A stretch of DNA of 6,511 nt, from contig JAKMGS010000099.1 in assembly GCA_022424815.1 (NCBI GenBank), positions 1 through 6,511 of the forward strand, written 5' to 3'. Numbering within the stretch: the first letter of the stretch is position 1; the number at the start of each line of letters is the position of its first letter. The translations under genes were made by a program, and so were the position numbers. Shown here piece after piece: positions 1 through 5,929 of the stretch. The notes under the pieces were generated by a model. It made no database searches. It saw only the letters and a program-made list of their open reading frames with translations, and was not told the origin of the DNA. Source of the stretch: Schleiferiaceae bacterium. Lineage in GTDB: Bacteria; Bacteroidota; Bacteroidia; Flavobacteriales; Schleiferiaceae.

Positions 1-959
1 TGTGGAGCCAGTGGTAAGGCGGCCAATTCATGGGCTTCATTGTCCCATTCTGACAGTGGTAATTCCCTCATTTCGTGAACCATTGCAATGGCGTTTTGAG
101 CATCCACTTCACTGAAGCCGTCGCCATTCAAAATATGGTCATAGGAGGCAGTGTGTAGGTCTGTAAATCCTTCTGAGAAATCGAACGACCATCGATCAAA
201 AGTCAATGAACGGAAGGTCTTTTTACCAGCATCTTTAGCGCCTTGAGGCAAGGTTTGGACATTGATGCTTAAGAACCATCGAATGTTGGCATTGTTGAAG
301 CGAATCGTGCCGGAGGCCCTATCGTGCGATCGTACATAGACTTTCTGGCCCTGAGGAGCGCCGAAAATCCATTGGAGCATATCAAAGAAATGCACGCCAA
401 TGTTGGTGGCAATGCCGCCACTCTTTTCCTCATCCCCCTTCCACGAGGCGTAATACCAGTGGCCTCGCGAGGTGATATAAGTGAGGTCCACGTCAAAAAT
501 GTAATGAGGATCTGTGGCCAATTTTTCTTGTACCTTCTCCCTCAACGCAATGACCTGCTCGTGCAATCGCAGTTGAAGAATGGTGAAAATTTGCTTGCCG
601 GTAGATTGAGCGGTGGCTGTGAGCCCTTCTACGTTCCAAGGACGCAAGGTGATGGGCTTCTCACAAATACAATGCGCTCCGTTGCGCAAGGCATATCTAA
701 TGTGACTGTCGTGCAGGTAGTTAGGAGAACAAATGCTGATGTATTCTACCGCTTCACCACGCTCAGCTAACTTGTTCAAATGGCGATCGAATCGCTCAAA
801 CTCAGTGAAAAAGGCAGCTTCTGGGAAGTACGCATCTAGATGACCTACGCTATCGCTAGGGTCGTATGCTGCCACGAGAGTGCCGCCCACTTCGTGGATG
901 GCTTGAAGGTGTCGTGGTGCGATATAACCCGCTGCACCAATAAGCGCGAAACGCTTCAT
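1..959 (-). CDS. wbpB: WbpB/WlbA-type UDP-GlcNAcA 3-dehydrogenase (Gfo/Idh/MocA family), C-terminus cut by window edge
   Basis: NAD-dependent dehydrogenase of the Gfo/Idh/MocA family. Family members WbpB/WlbA oxidise C3 of UDP-N-acetylglucosaminuronic acid in the cytoplasm, the step before an aminotransferase (WbpE) makes diacetylated uronic acids for O-antigen or capsule. I read 319 codons with no stop before the edge. The Rossmann start is MKRFALIGAAGYIAPRH (1-17), followed by CSPNYLH (77-83), the hallmark EKP at 100-102 (Lys101), an LTYITSRG stretch (159-166) and GGIATNIGVHFFD (181-193), whose His190 is the expected catalytic partner. The tail at about 306-319 (DNEAH and following) resembles the extreme C-terminus of Pseudomonas WbpB (about 316 residues, from memory), so probably only a few residues are missing. 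The start ATG overlaps the stop of the SIS gene by one base (TAATG), implying translational coupling. The family is certain. The exact substrate is inferred from similarity, and WbpD/WbpE partners would have to lie beyond the left edge. Confidence 0.85.
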   Translation of the reverse strand, partial: MKRFALIGAAGYIAPRHLQAIHEVGGTLVAAYDPSDSVGHLDAYFPEAAFFTEFERFDRHLNKLAERGEAVEYISICSPNYLHDSHIRYALRNGAHCICEKPITLRPWNVEGLTATAQSTGKQIFTILQLRLHEQVIALREKVQEKLATDPHYIFDVDLTYITSRGHWYYASWKGDEEKSGGIATNIGVHFFDMLQWIFGAPQGQKVYVRSHDRASGTIRFNNANIRWFLSINVQTLPQGAKDAGKKTFRSLTFDRWSFDFSEGFTDLHTASYDHILNGDGFSEVDAQNAIAMVHEMRELPLSEWDNEAHELAALPLAP

Positions 960-1558
960 TAGCCAATACGTTGATCGTAGGTATCCCCCATCGATGGGTT
1001 ATCTCCCATTAATCGGGCCATCATTCGCTTCTTCACAATGTTGAAGATGACCATGTGCACATCTTCGGTGACTTCCATATCCATGACAGGAGCATGCACG
1101 TTAATGGTGGCAATTTCCGAGATTTTACCGCCTTTGAAACCGCTCATTGCTACCGTGGTAGCGCCTTGTGCGTTGGCGTATTCTAGGGCATTGACCACAT
1201 TCTTGCTGTTTCCAGAACCGCTAATTCCGATGACCAAATCACTCGGTGATAAGAAGTTCTTGAGGGGCTCTACGAAAATGCTCTCCCAACCGATATCATT
1301 GGCGATGGCCATCATCGAGGGTAGATTGTCGTTCAAGCAAATCATTCTAAAACGCTTGTCTAGACCGTAGCTGGCACCTTTTAGGAAATCTCCAGCCGCA
1401 TGGGAGGCTGAGGCACCGGAGCCGCCATTACCCATGGTGTAGATGTTTCCGCCCTTTTCGTAGGTGGTGTGGAAAGCTTCGACCAAGGCTTCTAAGGCTT
1501 TAGGATCAAGAGCGTCCAAGGTGGACTTTACAAGGTCGATATAGTGTTGTGCTTGCAT
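959..1558 (-). CDS. SIS-domain phosphosugar isomerase-like protein, GmhA-related
   Basis: A 199-residue single SIS (sugar isomerase) domain protein, close in length to E. coli GmhA (192), the cytoplasmic sedoheptulose-7-phosphate isomerase. Visible motifs are the phosphate-binding GNGGSG (43-48), SHAAGDFLKG (52-61), NDIGW (87-91), GISGSGNSKNV (111-121) and an EDVH helix (165-168). Against the E. coli protein as I remember it, the scaffold matches, but three active-site positions differ: Glu65 becomes Asp57, Gln172 becomes Glu165 and His180 becomes Asn173; Asp94 is kept as Asp88. A true heptose isomerase role is therefore doubtful, and an isomerase or a sugar-phosphate-binding protein for another surface sugar is as likely. 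The gene lies 36 bp after pnuC and ends one base into the WbpB-type dehydrogenase gene, so the two are probably co-translated and share a glycan pathway. The ATG at 1558 has no clear Shine-Dalgarno sequence, which is normal for Bacteroidota. Confidence 0.85.
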   Translation of the reverse strand: MQAQHYIDLVKSTLDALDPKALEALVEAFHTTYEKGGNIYTMGNGGSGASASHAAGDFLKGASYGLDKRFRMICLNDNLPSMMAIANDIGWESIFVEPLKNFLSPSDLVIGISGSGNSKNVVNALEYANAQGATTVAMSGFKGGKISEIATINVHAPVMDMEVTEDVHMVIFNIVKKRMMARLMGDNPSMGDTYDQRIG

Positions 1559-1594
1559 GTGTTCTTTGTAGAATTGGCCACTAAAATAACTGAT

Positions 1595-2143
1595 TTATTC
1601 GCGCCATCGTATAAATCCGATCACGCTCATGATAGAATATATGACCATCAAGGCTGCGTAGACCCAGAGTCCCTTCATGCCATAGAGCACGACGGAGGCA
1701 ATATTCAACGGAATCCAGTAGTGAAATGCGGTTCGGATACGGCGGGTTTCTTGCCACGTAGCCCACAACCCAAAGACCGTAGTCAACGCATCGAAATACG
1801 CATAACTCACGTCGGGAAGTCGATTGAGCGACCATCCCAAGAGCGCTGCTATGGGGAGTCCTAACCACGCTAGACGCTGTGTTTTCGGGTGGAGATTGAC
1901 TAAATCAACTTGATCTGACGAAGCATGTGCGCTCCACTGTGTCCAACCGTAAAAGCCCATGATTACATATACAATGTATAGCCCCATTTCCGCATAGAGG
2001 CCTATGCGAAGGAATAGCGCTACCGAAAGTGCGCTTCCAACTATACCTGCAGGCCATGCCCAAACTTTTCGCTGAATCAAGCCTACGAGAAAGGCGAGAC
2101 TCAACAGTGTGGCGCTCCACTCTAAAACAAAATTTACGGACAT
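1595..2143 (-). CDS. pnuC: PnuC-family nicotinamide riboside (or related vitamin) transporter
   Basis: An inner-membrane protein of 182 residues with about seven hydrophobic segments (roughly 7-24, 28-46, 50-69, 90-106, 113-130, 140-157 and 159-178), the PnuC/SWEET-like topology. Typical PnuC signatures are visible: WAWPAGIVGS (28-37), the aromatic FYGWTQW (64-70), YWIPLN (142-147), LYGMKGL (153-159) and a terminal GFIRW (176-180). PnuC proteins let nicotinamide riboside diffuse in, where kinases trap it as an NAD precursor; sister groups carry thiamine (PnuT) or riboflavin (PnuX). The sequence alone does not settle the substrate. No TPP riboswitch fits in the 53-bp upstream gap, and no NadR-like kinase is adjacent. 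The ATG at 2143 is the only in-frame ATG before the first membrane helix, because an in-frame TAA lies upstream and no ATG intervenes. It directly follows the T-run of the sucC terminator, leaving no room for a ribosome-binding site. Confidence 0.9.
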   Translation of the reverse strand: MSVNFVLEWSATLLSLAFLVGLIQRKVWAWPAGIVGSALSVALFLRIGLYAEMGLYIVYVIMGFYGWTQWSAHASSDQVDLVNLHPKTQRLAWLGLPIAALLGWSLNRLPDVSYAYFDALTTVFGLWATWQETRRIRTAFHYWIPLNIASVVLYGMKGLWVYAALMVIYSIMSVIGFIRWRE

Positions 2144-2171
2144 AAAAAACCCCGAGCGTTGGTGCTCGGGG
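2144..2171 (-). terminator. Rho-independent terminator of sucC, abutting the pnuC start codon
   Basis: Read on the minus strand, a perfect 8-bp GC-rich stem (CCCCGAGC pairing with GCTCGGGG, arms 2171-2164 and 2157-2150) encloses a 6-nt loop and is followed at once by six T residues (2149-2144). It begins 25 nt after the sucC stop codon and should end the sucC transcript. The T-run ends exactly where the pnuC ATG begins, so the same hairpin would sit in the leader of any read-through pnuC message. On the plus strand there is no comparable T-tract, so it acts in one direction. Confidence 0.92.
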
Positions 2172-2179
2172 CTAATTTA
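2172..2179 (-). promoter_or_regulatory. Weak candidate -7 box for pnuC
   Basis: The minus strand reads TAAATTAG, seven of eight matches to the Bacteroidota TAnnTTTG -7 consensus if the two free positions are counted. A TTG lies upstream, but 23 nt away, slightly longer than the usual 19-21. Transcription from here would start near 2165-2167, inside the first arm of the terminator hairpin, so the transcript would lack part of the stem. This is speculative and rests on a short AT-rich match. Confidence 0.2.
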
Positions 2180-2196
2180 AGATTATCTCTTTGGAC

Positions 2197-3384
2197 TTAT
2201 ACCAACTCTTGAACCAAGTCAGCCGCTTCTTGCAATGCAATGGCACTATGTACTTCTAGTCCACTTTCATCGATCAATTTCTTCGCTTCTTCAGCGTTGG
2301 TTCCTTGAAGACGTACGATAATTGGTACGCCAATGTTGCCCATGTTCTTGTATGCATCAACAACACCTTGTGCAACACGGTCACAACGTACGATACCACC
2401 GAAGATGTTCACGAGGATCGCTTTCACATTTTCATCGCGCAAAATGATACGGAACGCCTGCTCAACGCGAGCTGCATCCGCTGTTCCACCAACATCTAGG
2501 AAGTTTGCAGGGTTACCACCTGCCATCTTAATAATGTCCATAGTGGCCATTGCAAGACCTGCACCGTTTACCATACAACCTACGTTCCCGTCAAGTTTCA
2601 CGAAGTTCAAACCAGCTTCGCCAGCTTCTACTTCCGTTGCATCCTCTTCGCGAGTATCGCGCATTTCAGCGATGTCCTTATGACGGTACAACGCGTTATC
2701 GTCAATAGTCACCTTTGCATCTACCGCTAAGATCTTATCGTCTGAAGTCTTTAGTACCGGGTTGATCTCGAACAAAGACGCATCAGCACCTTCGTATGCT
2801 CGGTATAACGCCGTTACAAACTTGGTCATATCCTTGAACGCAGCACCACTCAAACCTAGGTTGAACGCTACTTTGCGTGCTTGGAATCCTGTCAAACCTA
2901 CTTTAGGATCAATCTCCTCAGTGAAAATCAAATGTGGAGTTTCCTCTGCCACAGTCTCGATATCCATCCCTCCTTCTGTAGAGTACATGATCATGTTGCG
3001 GCCCGTAGAACGGTTCAACAATACTGACATGTAGAACTCAGAAGTTTCGCTTTCGCCTGGGTAGTATACATCCTCAGCGATCAACACTTGGTGTACCTTC
3101 TTCCCTTCTGCAGAAGTTTGAGGAGTCACCAGTTGCATGCCAATGATGCTATCGGCTACCTCTTCCACTTTATCAATGCCTTTCGCGAGCTTCACACCAC
3201 CACCTTTACCGCGGCCACCTGCGTGTACCTGGGCTTTCACAACGTACCAAGAGGTACCTGTTTCTTCAGTGAGTTGTTTTGCTACTTCTACGGCCTCTGC
3301 TGGAGTCTGGGCAACTTTACCGCGTTGAATGCGTACGCCGTAGCCGGCTAAAATTTCTTTTCCTTGGTATTCGTGGAGGTTCAT
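2197..3384 (-). CDS. sucC: Succinyl-CoA synthetase (ADP-forming) beta subunit
   Basis: TCA-cycle enzyme subunit. With SucD it interconverts succinyl-CoA plus ADP and phosphate with succinate, CoA and ATP in the cytoplasm. The protein is full length at 395 residues (E. coli SucC has 388). It opens with the conserved MNLHEYQGKEIL, followed by the ATP-grasp nucleotide-binding stretch VHAGGRGKGGGVKLA (53-67). Metal ligands in FEINP (Glu206, Asn208) and AVDAK (Asp222) correspond to E. coli Glu197, Asn199 and Asp213. The C-terminal ligase half has GNVGCMVNGAGLAMATMDI (266-284), NFLDVGG (294-300) and NIFGGIVRCD (326-335). The phosphohistidine resides in SucD, which is not encoded next to sucC: the upstream gene is divergent and a terminator follows. 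The gene therefore looks monocistronic. It has an AAGGA ribosome-binding site five bases before the ATG and a TAAATTTG -7 box just upstream. Confidence 0.98.
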   Translation of the reverse strand: MNLHEYQGKEILAGYGVRIQRGKVAQTPAEAVEVAKQLTEETGTSWYVVKAQVHAGGRGKGGGVKLAKGIDKVEEVADSIIGMQLVTPQTSAEGKKVHQVLIAEDVYYPGESETSEFYMSVLLNRSTGRNMIMYSTEGGMDIETVAEETPHLIFTEEIDPKVGLTGFQARKVAFNLGLSGAAFKDMTKFVTALYRAYEGADASLFEINPVLKTSDDKILAVDAKVTIDDNALYRHKDIAEMRDTREEDATEVEAGEAGLNFVKLDGNVGCMVNGAGLAMATMDIIKMAGGNPANFLDVGGTADAARVEQAFRIILRDENVKAILVNIFGGIVRCDRVAQGVVDAYKNMGNIGVPIIVRLQGTNAEEAKKLIDESGLEVHSAIALQEAADLVQELV

Positions 3385-3389
3385 ACTGT

Positions 3390-3394
3390 TCCTT
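3390..3394 (-). promoter_or_regulatory. Shine-Dalgarno sequence of sucC
   Basis: The minus strand reads AAGGA with a 5-nt spacer to the sucC ATG at 3384. It supports that start codon, together with the conserved N-terminus of SucC. It is the only convincing ribosome-binding site in the window; the other genes lack one, as is common in Bacteroidota. Confidence 0.65.
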
Positions 3395-3395
3395 G

Positions 3396-3409
3396 ATTTG
3401 CAGGCAAAT
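3396..3409. repeat. Perfect 6-2-6 inverted repeat overlapping the sucC -7 box
   Basis: ATTTGC and GCAAAT flank an AG dinucleotide, a perfect 14-bp palindrome with a 2-bp centre. The two-base spacing is too tight for an RNA hairpin loop, so if it matters it is more likely a DNA site for a dimeric regulator. It covers five bases of the -7 box (3405-3412) and the predicted transcription start, a position where a bound protein would block initiation. It may also be chance in a short AT-rich region. Confidence 0.4.
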
Positions 3410-3412
3410 TTA
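3405..3412 (-). promoter_or_regulatory. Bacteroidota-type -7 promoter element of sucC
   Basis: The minus strand reads TAAATTTG, an exact match to the TAnnTTTG -7 consensus recognised by the primary sigma factor of Bacteroidota. The expected start is near 3398-3400, giving a leader of about 15 nt that still contains the AAGGA site. The -33 element is poor: the best candidate is GTTC (3436-3433), about 20 nt upstream, against a TTTG or TTG consensus. Confidence 0.55.
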
Positions 3413-3483
3413 GGGTACAGGCTTCGAACGATGAACCATTTTTATGGATTAAGTTGTTTACAGAAAAAGTGATGTGTATTCCC

Positions 3484-3491
3484 GATATTTG
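3484..3491 (+). promoter_or_regulatory. Weak candidate -7 box for the DUF5916 gene
   Basis: GATATTTG matches TAnnTTTG except at the first base and ends five bases before the ATG at 3497. If used, transcription would begin at or next to the start codon, giving a leaderless message. No TTG or TTTG stands at the expected 19-21 nt upstream, so support is weak. The rest of the 112-bp divergent region shows no other feature for the plus strand apart from a 7-of-8 match, TTGATTTG, at 3393-3400. Confidence 0.2.
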
Positions 3492-3496
3492 CCTTC

Positions 3497-5929
3497 ATGA
3501 CCAAAAACCTCCAAACCTTACTTTTCATTTTGGCCTTTGTAGGCTTAAATGGCCAAAACTTACAGAAGAAAAGCTTAGAAATTCCTGAACTCAGCGCGGA
3601 CAATGTGTCGATCAACGGCGTTCTTGACGAGACAGTTTGGGCATCGAGTGCTCGTATCAGAGAATTGGACAAATATTTTCCAGAAGCCTTACCAACGCCT
3701 GAAGGCATTCGCAGCGACGTGCGTATTTTCTACACCCAAGAGGGTATTTATTTTGCAGGGACATTTGAAGACAATCGCGCGCCCATCTTATCACAATTAA
3801 CGCCGCGAGATCGAATCAATGCTAACACAGATTGGATACACATCATCCTGAACCCTTTTAACGACGGTGCAAATGACTTCAACTTTTATCTAAGCGCAGC
3901 AGGCGTACAAGGGGATTCACGAGCAACGGGAGCAGGAAGTGAAGACGGTAGCTGGAACGCAGTTTGGTGGAGTGCAGTGATCAAAGAAGAAAACCGTTGG
4001 TCGTTCGAAATGTACATCCCCTACCAAGTACTCCGCATACCACAAGGATCCTCAGGTGCAGAAGCACCAGTATGGGGCTTCAATATCAAGCGAAGCATAA
4101 GAAGTGACCGTACCATGTACAGTTGGAACCCTATCGATCGCAACTTTAACAATGAAAGCCTCCAAAGTGGAGTACTAAAAGGAATCAACGTCATTAACCC
4201 TCCTTTGCGCATTAGTTTGAGGCCGAATACTACCGGGTCCTTCTTACAAAATGAAAAAGGCCAAGGTAGATACACGGGCGCAGCTGGAGCAGATATAAAG
4301 ATTGGACTAAATAAAAGTTTCACCTTAGACATGACCCTACTCCCAGACTTTTCACAAGTCGCCTTCGATGAGCAGTTCGTGAATTTTGAAGCCTTCGAGC
4401 AGCAGTTCGACGAGAACCGTCAATTCTTCACGGAAGGCGTGAATCTGTTTAATAAGGCCGATCTCTTTTACAGCCGACGTATTGGGGGAAATCCGAAAAA
4501 CTTCACCAATGCAAACCTCGGGGACTTGAGCAACACCACACAGAGTTTTACGCGCATGCTCAATGCTACGAAACTCACGGGAACAACGGATAATAATCTT
4601 AGCATGGGATTCCTCAACGCTATAACAGCGGCCAATTACCTCAGTGGTACAGATAGCTTGGGCAATGCAGTAGAAATCCTCACCGAGCCCCTCACTAACT
4701 ACAATGTACTAGCAATTGATCAGCGCTTCAAAGGAAATAGTTCGGTGGGGATGATCAACACGAATACTACAAGGTATAATCAAGAAGGCAATGCCAGAGA
4801 TGCCAATGTTACAGCGCTGACAGCGAATTTAAATTTCTTGGAGAACCGCTATTATTTCAATGGTTCGTTCGCTAGATCAGGGATTTATGATACTGAAGAT
4901 GATTATACTGGATATTCGATGAATTGGACTACAGGCCAACAAGCTGGATCATGGAGATGGCAACACAGAATGGAATTAGTTAGTCCTACATACGACCCGA
5001 ATGATTTAGGATTTCAGCGTCGTGGCAATAAAGTTCATCAGAGAGTACAATTAAGCCATCAAATTTTAGAACCTAATGCGTACTATTTGCGTAGGAGACA
5101 TCAGATCATTGTACAATATAATCGCTTGTATGCGCCGTATGTGTTTGAACGTCTTCATTCAGAATATAAATTTTTTGGCTTGACCAAATCATTCTTGGCC
5201 TACGGATATAACCTCGAAGTACGTCCCAAGGAGTTTGATTACTTCGACCCAAGGGTTTGGGGACGCTACAGAGCAAATCCCGCCTCTTTTTGGCACAATG
5301 CATGGCTGAGTACAGATTTCCGAAAACCTCTCGCCTATGAATTGCGCGGTGGGCAATGGCGGTGGGCAGATTGGGGTGCTCGCGGACACTATGGTGAAGT
5401 GGAATTAATTGGACGCATTAATGACCAATTCAATCTTCGATTTGAAGTCGAAGCTGGCTCTCATCACCAAGTGGGTTGGGCACAAACCCTCAGCACGGAC
5501 AGCATAGGAATGGCACTAAGACACCGCCGCAATGTGGAACAAACGCTCACTGGGCAATATTTATTTGGGCCCAATTCCTATTTGAGCCTCAACCTGCGCC
5601 ACAGCTGGAACCGCATCGATAATGAGGCCACTTTCCACCTGAACGAAGATGGCTCACTAACCACTTCTTCAAGCTACACTGATCCAAACTTGCGCATCAA
5701 CTTCTTCAACATCGACTTCAAGTATGTATTGTGGTTCGCACCGGGCCGCGAAATGAACCTCCTTTATCGAACCTCTATTGCAAATTCTGATGATGCTACG
5801 GCCTTGGGATATATTCAGAATATGCAGAGCCTGACAAACCTGCCGGCGGACCAACTCATCAGCCTACGCATTGTATATTTCCTAGATTATGCCCAAATGC
5901 GCAAATCCACTACCTTGCGCCCTAGATGA
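3497..5929 (+). CDS. DUF5916 outer-membrane protein with N-terminal CBM9-like domain, function unknown
   Basis: An exported protein of 810 residues. The signal peptide covers about residues 1-19 (basic MTKN, then a hydrophobic core, probable cleavage before Gln20). A carbohydrate-binding family 9-like beta-sandwich spans about 28-215, recognisable from INGVLDETVWASSA (39-52), DVRIFYTQEGIYFAGTFED (74-92), TDWIHIILNPF (111-121) and WSFEMYIPYQVLRI (168-181). The DUF5916 region follows (about 230-810), with the family hallmark running from LLPDFSQVAFDEQFVNFEAF (281-300) through ENRQFFTEGVNLF (306-318) to LFYSRRIGG (323-331). After that come many alternating, aromatic-rich beta strands consistent with an outer-membrane barrel, ending in LRIVYFLDY (790-798) plus a 12-residue polar tail. 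These proteins are widespread in Bacteroidota and have no established function as far as I know. The CBM9-like fold does not by itself prove glycan binding. The stop codon overlaps the start of the LolD-type gene by four bases. Confidence 0.93.
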   Translation: MTKNLQTLLFILAFVGLNGQNLQKKSLEIPELSADNVSINGVLDETVWASSARIRELDKYFPEALPTPEGIRSDVRIFYTQEGIYFAGTFEDNRAPILSQLTPRDRINANTDWIHIILNPFNDGANDFNFYLSAAGVQGDSRATGAGSEDGSWNAVWWSAVIKEENRWSFEMYIPYQVLRIPQGSSGAEAPVWGFNIKRSIRSDRTMYSWNPIDRNFNNESLQSGVLKGINVINPPLRISLRPNTTGSFLQNEKGQGRYTGAAGADIKIGLNKSFTLDMTLLPDFSQVAFDEQFVNFEAFEQQFDENRQFFTEGVNLFNKADLFYSRRIGGNPKNFTNANLGDLSNTTQSFTRMLNATKLTGTTDNNLSMGFLNAITAANYLSGTDSLGNAVEILTEPLTNYNVLAIDQRFKGNSSVGMINTNTTRYNQEGNARDANVTALTANLNFLENRYYFNGSFARSGIYDTEDDYTGYSMNWTTGQQAGSWRWQHRMELVSPTYDPNDLGFQRRGNKVHQRVQLSHQILEPNAYYLRRRHQIIVQYNRLYAPYVFERLHSEYKFFGLTKSFLAYGYNLEVRPKEFDYFDPRVWGRYRANPASFWHNAWLSTDFRKPLAYELRGGQWRWADWGARGHYGEVELIGRINDQFNLRFEVEAGSHHQVGWAQTLSTDSIGMALRHRRNVEQTLTGQYLFGPNSYLSLNLRHSWNRIDNEATFHLNEDGSLTTSSSYTDPNLRINFFNIDFKYVLWFAPGREMNLLYRTSIANSDDATALGYIQNMQSLTNLPADQLISLRIVYFLDYAQMRKSTTLRPR

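Noticed and set aside
324..770. 148-residue open frame on the plus strand
   Set aside because: It lies entirely antisense to the WbpB-type dehydrogenase, whose residues match its family throughout; the antisense product has no recognisable motif.
1038..1370. 110-residue plus-strand open frame
   Set aside because: Antisense to the SIS-domain gene, which has clear conserved motifs; its hydrophobic look is a by-product of the complement.
1559..1594. Possible promoter (TATTTTAG on the minus strand) between pnuC and the SIS gene
   Set aside because: One mismatch to the -7 consensus in an AT-rich 36-bp gap, with no -33 element in the upstream pnuC coding end; co-transcription with pnuC is as likely.
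2333..2683. 116-residue plus-strand open frame inside sucC
   Set aside because: Antisense to a highly conserved full-length sucC; composition is Ser/Ala/Pro-rich as expected for a shadow frame.
3421..3430. TTCGAA palindrome in the divergent region
   Set aside because: Only six bases are symmetrical, which is expected by chance.
3442..3708. 88-residue minus-strand open frame crossing the divergent region
   Set aside because: Most of it is antisense to the signal peptide and CBM9-like domain of the DUF5916 protein, and no start signals or family resemblance are seen.
4021..4332. 103-residue minus-strand open frame
   Set aside because: Antisense to the DUF5916 coding sequence; no motif and no plausible ribosome-binding site.
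4368..4413. Short repeated GAGCAG/TTCG units
   Set aside because: They encode the conserved acidic/aromatic DUF5916 stretch around residues 291-306; too short and imperfect to be a repeat element.
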